Shown here piece by piece: positions 1 to 8,440 of a stretch of DNA of 25,735 nt. Where the stretch lies: positions 1 to 25,735 of the forward strand of contig NZ_AAVU01000066.1 in NCBI RefSeq assembly GCF_000169095.1, written 5' to 3'. The position numbers and the translations under genes are program-made. Source of the DNA: Lyngbya sp. PCC 8106 (GTDB lineage: Bacteria > Cyanobacteriota > Cyanobacteriia > Cyanobacteriales > Microcoleaceae). The stretch's first letter is position 1, and each line of letters starts with the position of its first letter. The notes beneath the pieces are model-generated. The model had not been told where the DNA came from, did no database searches, and saw only the letters and a list, made by a program, of their open reading frames with translations.

Positions 1-8
1 TAAAATCT

Positions 9-25
9 ATATCAAACTGTGATAT
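9..25. promoter_or_regulatory. Perfect inverted repeat upstream of ndhF3, possible LysR-type operator
   Basis: ATATCA and TGATAT form a perfect 6-bp inverted repeat with a 5-bp spacer and contain a T-N11-A arrangement, as in LysR-type operators. In other cyanobacteria the ndhF3 operon is repressed by the LysR-type regulator NdhR/CcmR, so such a site is expected near here. It lies about 190 bp before the chosen ndhF3 start. No regulator gene or clear promoter boxes are visible, so the assignment is inference. Confidence 0.3.
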
Positions 26-217
26 CTTGTTAAGAAGTCTATGTCAGTTTTCTGACCGACTCGCTTAATCCAGTACAGATCAAGTCTTTCCAGTCCCCAA
101 ACGGACAAACGCATAGAACTTTAGAGGTTGATGGACTCAACACTCTTGTTTCGTGTAGCGAATTTGCTCATTTACTCAATAGTTAACGATATACCCCAGG
201 ACGTTGAGGAAACATTG

Positions 218-2053
218 ATGTCAGAATTTTTTGTAAAAACGATTTGGTGGATACCCCTTTATCCTTTAATTGGGGCAATATTATCAATTCCTTGGTCGCC
301 AGGAATCATCCGTAAAACCGGGCCAAGACCATCCGGTTATCTGAATATTTTGTTGACCTTAATTGCCTTTTTTCATGGCTTATTTGCCCTAAACGCCGTT
401 TGGGGTGAACCCGCCCAAAAACTGATTATTCCTTACTTACAAGTTGCTGAGTTGGATTTTTCCATTCCCTTAGATATTTCTGTAGTCACCCTGGCGGCGA
501 CATTAGTGATTACGGGGTTAAACTTACTTGCCCAAATTTACGCCATTGGTTACATGGAAATGGATTGGGGATGGGCGAGATTTTATTGTCTTCTCGGCTT
601 GTTTGAAGCGGGACTCTCGGCGTTAGTGCTGTGCGATTCTCTATTTTACAGCTACATTATCCTCGAAATTTTGACGCTTGGAACCTATTTGCTAGTCGGT
701 TTCTGGTTTAACCAGTCGTTGGTTGTCACAGGCGCTAGAGATGCGTTTCTCACCAAACGGGTGGGGGATTTATTCTTATTAATGGGGGTTGTAGCGCTGT
801 ATCCTTTGGCAGGAACCTGGAACTTTCCAGAATTGGCTCAATGGGCGCAAACGGCTGATATTGACCCCAAAGTTGCCACATTATTGGGTTTAACCTTGTT
901 AGCCGGACCGATGGGTAAATGCGCTCAATTCCCTTTGCATTTGTGGTTAGATGAAGCGATGGAAGGCCCCGTTCCCAGTACGATTTTACGGAATGCAGTT
1001 GTAGTTGCATCTGGGGCTTGGGTATTAGTAAAGCTTGAACCTGTTTTAGTCCTATCCCCAACTGTCATGTCAACGGCGGTGTTTGTTGGGCTAGCAACAG
1101 CAGTCGGCACCAGTTTAATTGCGATGGCTCAAATTGACATTAAACGGGGGATTTCTTACTCGGTGAGTTCCTACATGGGGATAGCATTTGTTGCGGTGGG
1201 AACCGGACACCCGGAAACGGCTTTACTGTTGTTATTGACCTACTCATTATCGATGGCGTTGTTGGTGATGAGTACAGGGGGAATTATCCTCAATAATATT
1301 ACCCAAGATTTAACTCAATATGGCGGTTTGTGGTCACGTCGTCCGATTTCGGGATTGTGTTTTATTGTCGGGGTTTTTGCTTTAATTGCGATGCCACCTT
1401 TGGGGGGGTTTTGGACGCTACAGCAATTAATTGAAAGTCTCTGGACTACACAGCCGGCTGTGGCTTGGACGGTGTTGATTGTTAATGGGTTAACGGCGTT
1501 TAGTTTGACCCGAGAATTTGGCTTGATTTTTGCCGGAAAACCCAAACAAATGACGGTCAGATCTCCCGAAGGTCTTTGGGCTTTGGTTCTGCCGATGACG
1601 TTGTTGGCGGGATTGTGTTTGCACGTTCCTTTGTTGTTAGCAACCTGGGATTTATTACCCGGATTTGACACGATTAATAAAACAGTTTCGGGTATATTGC
1701 TGTTGTCAACTTTGGCGGGTTGTGGACTGGGTTGTTTGATTTATGTCAATGAGAATTGGCAAAAACCTATTCAATTGGGTTCAAAAGCAGTTCAAGACTT
1801 TTTTGCTTACGATTTTTACACGGCAAAACTTTATCGTTTGACCATTATTGCGCTTGTGGCTTCGGTTTCTAAGGTGATGTCTTGGGTTGACCGCTATCTA
1901 GTAGATGGTGTTGTGAATTTAGTCGGTTTTGTTACTCTTTTCAGTGGGCAGAGTTTGCGGTATAACGTTACGGGACAAACTCAATTTTATGCCCTGACTA
2001 TTGTTGTGGGAATTTCGGTTATCTTAGGACTCCTCGCCTTTAATCTTTTTTAG
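218..2053 (+). CDS. ndhF3: NAD(P)H-quinone oxidoreductase subunit NdhF3 (CO2-uptake NDH-1MS)
   Basis: This antiporter-like membrane subunit belongs to the distal arm of the low-CO2-inducible NDH-1MS complex in the thylakoid membrane, where proton pumping is coupled to CO2 hydration by CupA. I start at 218 rather than the upstream ATG at 128: GAGGA lies 7 bp before 218, and the first 30 residues of the longer frame do not look like the family. From 218 it is 611 aa with many hydrophobic segments. Family features are GFW after a conserved Glu (about E150) and the GPMGKCAQFPLHLWLDEAMEG stretch with Lys about 234 and His about 241, matching the proton-channel positions of NuoL-type proteins. The F3 rather than F4 assignment rests on the adjacent ndhD and cupA and is an inference. 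Confidence 0.88.
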   Translation: MSEFFVKTIWWIPLYPLIGAILSIPWSPGIIRKTGPRPSGYLNILLTLIAFFHGLFALNAVWGEPAQKLIIPYLQVAELDFSIPLDISVVTLAATLVITGLNLLAQIYAIGYMEMDWGWARFYCLLGLFEAGLSALVLCDSLFYSYIILEILTLGTYLLVGFWFNQSLVVTGARDAFLTKRVGDLFLLMGVVALYPLAGTWNFPELAQWAQTADIDPKVATLLGLTLLAGPMGKCAQFPLHLWLDEAMEGPVPSTILRNAVVVASGAWVLVKLEPVLVLSPTVMSTAVFVGLATAVGTSLIAMAQIDIKRGISYSVSSYMGIAFVAVGTGHPETALLLLLTYSLSMALLVMSTGGIILNNITQDLTQYGGLWSRRPISGLCFIVGVFALIAMPPLGGFWTLQQLIESLWTTQPAVAWTVLIVNGLTAFSLTREFGLIFAGKPKQMTVRSPEGLWALVLPMTLLAGLCLHVPLLLATWDLLPGFDTINKTVSGILLLSTLAGCGLGCLIYVNENWQKPIQLGSKAVQDFFAYDFYTAKLYRLTIIALVASVSKVMSWVDRYLVDGVVNLVGFVTLFSGQSLRYNVTGQTQFYALTIVVGISVILGLLAFNLF

Positions 2054-2110
2054 AGAGGATAAAACTTGGGTTTAATCATCGGGAATCAAAAAATTTGAGA
2101 ATTCAAAAAA

Positions 2111-2809
2111 ATGAAAACTACCTATCAATTTAACGATTTTTCTCGTCGTAAATTATTAAAGTTTGGTGTGGTTGCATTAGGAACAGCAACTTTAGTAGCA
2201 GGAGTTGGTTGTGATTCAGAACAACCGAAATCTACTGTTACAAATAAAGACATGACTCCTGATGAAGCGTTGCAAAAATTAATGGATGGGAATCAACGTT
2301 TTGTGACGAACAAACGTAAAAACCCGAATCAAAGTACAGTTCGACTTACAGAAGTTGCTCAAGGACAAAATCCTTTTGCTGCGGTTCTTAGTTGTGCAGA
2401 TTCACGAGTTCCTGTTGAGATTGTTTTTGATCAGGGATTGGGTGATATTTTTGTCGTTCGAGATGCTGGAAACATTGCAACTCCTGAAGAAATTGGTAGC
2501 TTAGAATTTGGGACTTTAGTTTTAGGAGCAAAAGTTTTAATGGTCATCGGACATCAAAACTGTGGAGCAGTTAAAGCGACAATTGATGGCAACGCTGTTC
2601 CGGGTAATATTGGCAGTATTATCGATGCGATTAAGCCCGCAATTCAACCCAATCAAAGCTTAGAAGCAGCAGTAAAAGCGAATGTAAAACTACAAATTGA
2701 AAAATTGAAAAATTCTCCCGTTATCACAAAATTAGTTCAAGAAGGAAATCTGAAAATAGTTGGCGCATACTATAATCTAGAGACAGGCCAAATCGATTTA
2801 GTTGCTTAA
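2111..2809 (+). CDS. Beta-class carbonic anhydrase with Tat-type signal (EcaB-like)
   Basis: This 232-aa protein should interconvert CO2 and bicarbonate. The zinc ligands are C95, H148 and C151 (SCADSRVP and GHQNCGA), with the D97/R99 dyad that is characteristic of the beta class. The N-terminus has a twin-arginine motif (SRRKLLKFG, residues 11-19), a hydrophobic stretch and a Cys at 34. The sequence before Cys34 (AGVG) is an imperfect lipobox, so lipidation is possible but not certain. Export by Tat across the cytoplasmic or thylakoid membrane is predicted. It sits 57 bp after ndhF3 and 84 bp before ndhD3 on the same strand. In Synechocystis, EcaB is a beta-CA reported to be thylakoid-associated and to influence CupA/CupB-dependent CO2 uptake; the name here is by similarity of features only. 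Confidence 0.88.
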   Translation: MKTTYQFNDFSRRKLLKFGVVALGTATLVAGVGCDSEQPKSTVTNKDMTPDEALQKLMDGNQRFVTNKRKNPNQSTVRLTEVAQGQNPFAAVLSCADSRVPVEIVFDQGLGDIFVVRDAGNIATPEEIGSLEFGTLVLGAKVLMVIGHQNCGAVKATIDGNAVPGNIGSIIDAIKPAIQPNQSLEAAVKANVKLQIEKLKNSPVITKLVQEGNLKIVGAYYNLETGQIDLVA

Positions 2810-2893
2810 TCAATTGTTCTGAGTCAGCTTAAATTAGTGTGACAAAAACCCATCTTTTTCTAAACCAGATACACAGTCTTTTATCAATTATCT

Positions 2894-4393
2894 ATGCTCA
2901 GTTTATTCATTTTAATTCCTGTTTTTGGGGCAATTGTGGTTAGCTTATTACCCGGAAAGTTAATCAGTCGTCAAGTTCGTTCTGTCGCTTTAATTATCGT
3001 GATTTCCATTTTAGGTTTTACCCTAAAACTTGCCACAGATTTTGACTTAACTGACCCCAACTTTCAATTTTCTGAATATCTTGATTGGATTCCCCAATTG
3101 GGTTTATCCTACAGTTTAGGAGTGGATGGTTTATCGTTACCCTTGATGGGCTTGAATGCCGTTTTAACGATTATTGCGATCGCTAGCACTCGCCCCGAAC
3201 TCGAACGCCCACGCCTGTATTATTCCCTAATCCTGTTGGTGAATGCGGGAATTGCAGGCGCATTTTTGGCACAGAACTTGTTACTATTTGTTCTGTTTTA
3301 CGAGTTAGAATTGATTCCCCTTTATCTCTTAATTGCCATTTGGGGAAGTGAAAAACGGGGTTATGCTGCAACTAAATTCTTGATTTATACAGCATTATCA
3401 GGAATCCTAATCTTAGCTGGATTTTTGGGAATAACTTGGTTAAGTGGTTCAATAAATTTTGATTACAATGCTATCAACACTCAAAGCCTATCTCAAACCA
3501 ATCAACTGATTCTATTAACGGTTTTACTCATTGGATTTGGCATCAAAATTCCTTTAGTTCCCCTACATACTTGGCTCCCCGATGCTTACGTTGAATCTTC
3601 CGCTCCAGTGACTATTTTATTAGGAGGAATCTTAGCCAAATTAGGGACTTACGGTTTAATTCGCTTTGGCTTACAATTGTTTCCTGAAACCTGGGAATTA
3701 ATCGCACCTGGATTATCAATTATTGGCGTTTTTAGTGTCATGTATGGAGCGTTAACCGCTATTTCTCAACAAGACATTAAACGAATGGTTGCTTATAGCT
3801 CAATTGGTCACATGGGCTATATCATCGTAGCAGCAGCAGCCGGAACTTCCATTAGTTTAATTGGGGCTATTTCTCAGATGGTTGCTCATGGTTTAATACT
3901 CGCAATCTTGTTTCATCTTGTGGGTGTGGTGGAAGCCAAAGTCGGAACTCGTGACTTACAAGTTCTCAACGGTTTAATGAATCCGATTCGGGGTTTACCT
4001 CTGGTTAGTGCATTGTTAATTATGTCGGGAATGGCGAGTGCAGGAATTCCCGGATTAGTCGGTTTTGTGGCTGAATTTTTGGTTTTTCAAGGCACATTTT
4101 CTGTTTTCCCAATTCAATGTTTAATCTGTATTATTGCTTCGGGGTTAACGGCTGTTTATTTTGTGATTCTGCTCAATCGTACCTGTTTTGGTAAGCTGAA
4201 TAATGAGTTAGCTTATTATCCCAAAGTTAAGTTGTCTGAACAGGCTCCTGCTCTTGTTTTAGCGGCTTTAATTTTGTTTTTAGGGGTGCAACCAAGTTGG
4301 TTGTTACGTTGGAGTGAACCGACCGTTGAAGCAATGGTTATTACCTTAAAAAATCAAACTCCGACTCAAGTTTCAATTCACTTACAACCTTAA
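2894..4393 (+). CDS. ndhD3: NAD(P)H-quinone oxidoreductase subunit NdhD3 (CO2-uptake NDH-1MS)
   Basis: This 499-aa polytopic protein is the second antiporter-like subunit of NDH-1MS. It shows the NuoM/NdhD signature: FYELELIPLY with Glu137, GIKIPLVPLHTWLPDAYVE with Lys218 and His225, and Lys249 in LGGILAKLGTYG. These charged residues line the proton path in complex I relatives. The QDIKRMVAYSSIGHMG stretch is also typical. It follows the carbonic anhydrase gene by 84 bp and precedes cupA by 69 bp, so co-transcription is likely. No strong Shine-Dalgarno is visible before ATG 2894. The paralogue assignment (D3 rather than D4, or D1/D2 of the respiratory forms) comes from the neighbouring cupA. 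Confidence 0.9.
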   Translation: MLSLFILIPVFGAIVVSLLPGKLISRQVRSVALIIVISILGFTLKLATDFDLTDPNFQFSEYLDWIPQLGLSYSLGVDGLSLPLMGLNAVLTIIAIASTRPELERPRLYYSLILLVNAGIAGAFLAQNLLLFVLFYELELIPLYLLIAIWGSEKRGYAATKFLIYTALSGILILAGFLGITWLSGSINFDYNAINTQSLSQTNQLILLTVLLIGFGIKIPLVPLHTWLPDAYVESSAPVTILLGGILAKLGTYGLIRFGLQLFPETWELIAPGLSIIGVFSVMYGALTAISQQDIKRMVAYSSIGHMGYIIVAAAAGTSISLIGAISQMVAHGLILAILFHLVGVVEAKVGTRDLQVLNGLMNPIRGLPLVSALLIMSGMASAGIPGLVGFVAEFLVFQGTFSVFPIQCLICIIASGLTAVYFVILLNRTCFGKLNNELAYYPKVKLSEQAPALVLAALILFLGVQPSWLLRWSEPTVEAMVITLKNQTPTQVSIHLQP

Positions 4394-4462
4394 CTTTTAA
4401 CTGTTTTAACTCTCCATTTTTCACGCCAAAGTTTTGAACGCCTTATAACTCTCACAACTGAA

Positions 4463-5752
4463 ATGCAAACTCAAACTAAATCGACAAAATTACCCCCTTC
4501 GACTCACGAATTTTCTGAGATTATTCATCGTCTAGAAGCGGGAGGGGCGATGCTTCCCGATACTCCTGAGAATTTAATGCAAATTATCGGGATTTATAAA
4601 GCCTATGCGGTGCCAATGGATTTTTATTGGCGAGATTTATTGTACATCGCTGAACGGGTATTTTTAGACCCTTTACCCTTTTTTAAATACTTCCTCCCCC
4701 AAGAGTATTTAGACTTGCACAATCATTATGCAGGAGATGATGCAGACTTAAGAATCTGGCGAGGAGAAGCAACGGTACACCCAGAATTATTAGCTTTTAT
4801 TGAAAAAGGGGAAACGTCAAAAATCCCTAAATTATTGCATCATTTGTGGCATGATCGAATTAATATGGAGTTTGCAGAAGCTTGTATGCGGGCGATGTTT
4901 TGGCATCGAGAAATGGGTGGTAAATTTGATCCCTATCTTGATACCGATGAATACAAAGCCAATGCTGATCGCGCCATTAAAGCTTACTTTAAAAACAATC
5001 CAGTGATGTTAGGCTTGTATAAGCTATTTCCGGATCTGTTTCTCGAACAAGTTCGTCAGCTTTCTTATTACAGCAATTTGGGGCTATTCTGGGAAGTTAT
5101 GGCACCGGTTTTCTTTGAAATGAGCGACTTGTATGATGAGGGAAAAATTACCAATGTTCCTGAAGCAATGAACTTTATTGTCAATGGAATTTTTGCCATT
5201 GCGGGACGACCCATTTATCATCATGTTTATATTGATGGGGAATGCTACGAAATTATCCCTAAATCAAAAGGATTTATGTGGTTATATGAAGCCGCACTTC
5301 CTTATGTAGAAGCGGTGTTTTATCGCACGGCACCCTTTCGAGGTACGAAGTCTTACAACGCCCAAGCCCAAGAAGTTCCCCAAGATCAAAAAGACTTTCA
5401 TTATGGGATTCTTTATGCTGATGTTTTTCCGGTTGGAACTGCGGGAATTCCGCCAACATTATTGATGCAAGATATGTTTCATTTCTTACCGCCCTATTTG
5501 GTTGAATATTACCAACAACATTGTCGGGGTGAGGAGGATATGTTGATTCAGCTAGCCAATACTTTTCAACGTTCAATGTATTGTGTAACCTCTGCGGTAA
5601 TTCAAGCGCTGCGAACGGCGTTGTTGTATCCTTTAGATGATCCCAACCCTCGACATTTACAAGCCAATCGCGAGTTTTTTGAAGCACAATTAGATCGCTT
5701 TAAACGTCCCGAAGCCCGTTTAAGAAATATCCAAACTCCGAACTATCGTTAG
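4463..5752 (+). CDS. cupA: CO2 hydration protein CupA (ChpY)
   Basis: This 429-aa soluble protein without a signal peptide belongs to the cyanobacterial CO2 hydration (Cup/Chp) family. It docks on NdhF/NdhD of NDH-1MS on the cytoplasmic face and hydrates CO2 to bicarbonate in an energy-driven way. The conserved His-rich stretch LLHHLWHDRINMEFAEACMR (H126, H127, H130, R132) lies where published structures place the zinc site near the NdhF3 interface; I have not verified residue equivalence. Length and the start MQTQTKSTKLPPSTHEF fit CupA better than the shorter CupB. It is the last gene of the plus-strand cluster, followed at once by a strong hairpin. In Synechocystis the next gene would be cupS; here that position holds a mobile-element nest. 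Confidence 0.88.
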   Translation: MQTQTKSTKLPPSTHEFSEIIHRLEAGGAMLPDTPENLMQIIGIYKAYAVPMDFYWRDLLYIAERVFLDPLPFFKYFLPQEYLDLHNHYAGDDADLRIWRGEATVHPELLAFIEKGETSKIPKLLHHLWHDRINMEFAEACMRAMFWHREMGGKFDPYLDTDEYKANADRAIKAYFKNNPVMLGLYKLFPDLFLEQVRQLSYYSNLGLFWEVMAPVFFEMSDLYDEGKITNVPEAMNFIVNGIFAIAGRPIYHHVYIDGECYEIIPKSKGFMWLYEAALPYVEAVFYRTAPFRGTKSYNAQAQEVPQDQKDFHYGILYADVFPVGTAGIPPTLLMQDMFHFLPPYLVEYYQQHCRGEEDMLIQLANTFQRSMYCVTSAVIQALRTALLYPLDDPNPRHLQANREFFEAQLDRFKRPEARLRNIQTPNYR

Positions 5753-5775
5753 ATCATTTAAATCCTGTTTGATTC

Positions 5776-5809
5776 AAAAAACCCGGTTTCTCAGAGAAAC
5801 CGGGTTTTT
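5776..5809 (+). terminator. Rho-independent-type terminator after cupA
   Basis: AAAAACCCGGTTTCT and AGAAACCGGGTTTTT form a near-perfect 15-bp stem with a 3-nt CAG loop, followed by GAGTTTTTATATT. It starts 23 bp after the cupA stop, so it should end the NDH-1MS transcript. The A-rich left flank makes it potentially bidirectional. Confidence 0.85.
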
Positions 5810-5860
5810 GAGTTTTTATATTATCATGGGGAGTAAAGACGATAATTCCTGGAGGCATTT

Positions 5861-6109
5861 ATGAACGTTAAATTAGTTGAATCTTTAGCTCAAATTGTTC
5901 AATCTCTGACACCAGAATAACGGGCGCTGTTGGAGGAAAAATTACAAGCAAACCAGAATGAACTCTCAAAAGAAAATCAGCGTCCTTTTACTACTCCAGA
6001 AGAAAGAGCGAAAGCATTTCGAGAATGGGCCGAAAGTCACCCAGGCAACAGTCCCTCTTTATCGGATGAAGCGATTAGTCGGGAAAGCATTTACGGAGAA
6101 CGAGGTTAA
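5861..6109 (+). pseudogene. VapB-type antitoxin remnant with an in-frame stop codon
   Basis: ATG 5861 is preceded by a good GGAGG. The frame encodes 82 residues beginning MNVKLVESLAQIVQSLTPE and ending SIYGERG, a pattern I recognise from small cyanobacterial antitoxins that precede PIN-domain toxins. Codon 20 is TAA (5918-5920), apparently replacing a Glu codon, after which the frame continues intact to TAA at 6107. A short 19-residue peptide, or nonsense suppression, are the only ways to get a product. The partner toxin start lies 8 kb away at 14136, beyond mobile element A. Antitoxin identity is inferred from sequence style and this neighbour; no database comparison was possible. Confidence 0.72.
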
Positions 6110-6916
6110 TTTGACATCCTCCTCTCCCTAAAGGAAGAGGATTCCTAGCAGAAAACTATTGCAAAATATCAAATATTGACAATTGCACAGAGTTCTCTAG
6201 GCGGGTTGACGTTTCACTGGATGTTGCTTCAATAGCCGAAGTCTTACACGTTCCTCCACGTCCGTTTAAAGTCTCCGAAAGCCCGACGGCGACCAAAATA
6301 TTAATAGCAGCGCCGTCTCTATCGTGAGTGGTTTCGCAGTTCAGACAAGTCCATTCACGAACAGAAAGATTGAGTTTTCCACCTCTAAAGCCGCAACAAG
6401 AACACATTTGAGTTGTAGGTTACCATCGACTAATTACTCGAAAATCTCGACCATATTTTTCGGCTTTACCTTCAAGAAAAGTCCTAAACTGTCTCCACCC
6501 TAAATCACTAATCGCTTTAGATAGTTTGCGGTTTTTAACCATTCCTGACACGTTTAAGTCTTCTAAAACAATCACTTGATTTTCGTTGATTATTCGGGTT
6601 GAAAATTTGTGTAGGAAGTCTTTGCGGGTGTCTTTCATTCGAGCATAGAGTTTAGCTTTTCTAACTCTCGCCCGTTCGTATCGATTAGAACCTCTAATTT
6701 TTCGAGATAAGTTTCGACTAAGTTTCTGTAGTCGTTTAATCCGCTTTTTCAGGGGTTTGGGAGCATCTACTTTTTCTCCTGAACTTAGAACTGCAAACGT
6801 CTTAATTCCTAAATCTATTCCTACACTATCCGGCGATGAGGGTAGCAATTGTTGATTGCTCTCAATAACAAAGCTAAGAAAATAACGGTTGGCTGCATCC
6901 TTGATCACGGTAACTG

Positions 6917-7340
6917 TTGACATCCTCCCAACGCCAACATTCTTTATGGCGTGGGATTCCCAAACATCGCTATTTGGGTTTCTGCTTCTTCCCGAGCGGG
7001 GCGAGCGCACCTGCCCTCCGAGAGTTATTCCCTTCAGGTCTTAAAGTCGCTCCACAGACTATCCCCGCAAGTCCTGCGGTTAGATATGTGTCGAAATCCA
7101 AGCTGAATTTCTTTTTAACTGTTGATTCAAGGGATGTTTATGCCATTGCCCCGTCATCAATTCCTGAGTCTACCAATTTGTCTGCGCCGCCAGGTGTAAC
7201 TGGACGCGCGCACGCTCATGGCTGTCTGAATCCATTGTCTCGGGTGGGTCAGTGACCACTTGTATTGTACCAGAAATCTCTGTGCGGCATTCCTCCCAAC
7301 GCCAACATTCTTTATGGCGTGGGTCTCCTGCCGCCGAAAG
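6917..7340 (-). mobile_element. Element D: 424-bp tnpB-less IS605-type mini-element inside tnpB of element A
   Basis: Deleting 6917-7340 fuses the tnpB codons as PSS-VTVIKDAANRY, in frame, which sets both ends. The right end is TGTCAA (TTGACA at 6917 on plus), as in the other elements here. A 33-bp sequence that folds as a hairpin (CCCAACGCC paired with GGCGTGGG) occurs identically near each end, at 6923-6955 and 7291-7323. Between them, on the minus strand, an open stretch ends LAPLGKKQKPK before TAG at 6970-6972; it resembles the variable tail of a TnpB, but I cannot confirm that. There is no transposase gene. Unlike elements A, B and C, its left flank (TTCAT) is not TTAC or TGAC. Confidence 0.65.
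6923..7323. repeat. 33-bp identical direct repeat near both ends of element D
   Basis: The two copies lie at 6923-6955 and 7291-7323, identical and in the same orientation, 368 bp apart. Each can fold into a hairpin with stem CCCA(A)CGCC/GGCGTGGG. They probably serve as the subterminal hairpins read by the Y1 transposase of a related IS. Confidence 0.85.
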
Positions 7341-7400
7341 ATGAAGGTTCAGAAGTTAGAGGTCTTGACCAAACTATTTTTAAGTTTCCAATTTTAGCTA

Positions 7401-7460
7401 AAGATACGCGGAACGCGCTCGGCTGTGCAAAATCGGATTTAAAATCCGATTTGTACCGAG
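7401..7460. repeat. Palindromic element inserted in frame in tnpB of element A
   Basis: AAATCGGATTT (7430-7440) and AAATCCGATTT (7442-7452) form a perfect 11-bp inverted repeat with a 1-bp spacer, next to a GC-rich arm containing GCGGAACGCGC (7408-7418). On the coding (minus) strand it reads about 20 residues including RYKSDFKSDF and PSAFRVS, between GGFKLDGSK and LAKIGNLK, which look contiguous in relatives. A similar block lies in tnpB of element C. Confidence 0.7.
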
Positions 7461-7790
7461 TTTTGCTTCCATCTAGTTTGAAACCACCCACTCGAAATCT
7501 GGCTGACTGCTTGGCGTTTCGTTTTTTAAATTTAGGAGATCTAGCTTTTCTTCCTTTCCGATTACACGACTTGAAAAAGTTTTTGTAAGCCTGTTCTAAA
7601 TCGTTCAAAGATTGCTGTAACGGAATATTAGAAACCTCTTTGAGCCACTCCCGTTCTACTGTTTTCTTCGCTTGAGTGATGAACTGTTTCTGAAGTTGAG
7701 CATTGCTTGGTTTTTTCTGTCCAGATTTGTACAATTCAATGCAGTGAGGTTAGAGTCGATAGGAGCGTTACCACTCCTACCTCTCCTTCA

Positions 7791-7824
7791 GAACCGTGCG
7801 TGAGACTTTCACCTCACACGGCTC
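7791..7824 (-). ncRNA. Group II intron 1 domain V (catalytic RNA hairpin)
   Basis: This 34-nt block has the invariant domain V layout. On the minus strand it starts GAGCCGTGTGAGGTGAAA and ends CACGCACGGTTC, giving a paired outer stem (GAGCCGTG with CGCACGGTTC, including G-U pairs) and the GAAA tetraloop region. A domain VI-like hairpin with a candidate branch-point A follows (about 7750-7785). Confidence 0.9.
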
Positions 7825-8405
7825 CTTGATAATTCCATCCTTGTTATGGATACGATTCAGAACGGGTTTTTGTCATGATTCTTGATTAAAGAACCATCAT
7901 TAGCCGTTTTTGTGTCGTGACAATGTTTGTGAAGAAGTTGTAAATTATCATAGATGTCTTTACCTCCTAATGATGTTGGTTGGATATGGTCAACTTCTAC
8001 ACTGTCTGTACTTGTAAAATACAGACCACAGTGAGGACAAATACCCTTTTGTTTCTTGATTAATCTAGAAACCCTTTTAGGGGTTTTAGGATATTTACCT
8101 CGTCGTTTACTCCAGTAAGTCCAGTCTCCATTAAACGGACTAGCTTCACCTTTAACCTTTGTATGCCTTACGATGGGCGTACTGCTATGGGTGAATAATT
8201 CTAATCCATCTTCTGTACTAAAACACCAATTTTTGTTCCCTACTGTTCTCCAGTATTTGTCTTTATTGATGCGCCCTTTCCCTCTGATTTTTGCCCAAGC
8301 TCTTAACTTGTTGTAGATTAGATGGTCAACCTTACCTTGATTGAGCAAGAAGGCTCCTGCTATAATCTTTGATTTAGCGGTGAGATGAATTGCCAATGAG
8401 AAAGC

Positions 8406-8425
8406 TATGATATAATTTTATCATA
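8406..8425 (+). promoter_or_regulatory. Possible tnpB-B promoter box within an inverted repeat
   Basis: TATGATA (8406-8412) and TATCATA (8419-8425) form a 7-bp inverted repeat. It contains TATAAT (8411-8416), 25 bp before the tnpB start at 8441. No convincing -35 was identified. Confidence 0.35.
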
Positions 8426-8440
8426 AGAACTCGGTGATAA

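Noticed and set aside
128..217. Upstream ATG extending NdhF3 by 30 residues
   Set aside because: The extra residues do not resemble the family N-terminus, and a GAGGA lies at the right distance from ATG 218.
6917..7588. Plus-strand open frames of 112 and 107 aa in the tnpB-A region
   Set aside because: They are antisense to tnpB fragments and mini-element D, whose reconstruction on the minus strand is in frame and family-like.
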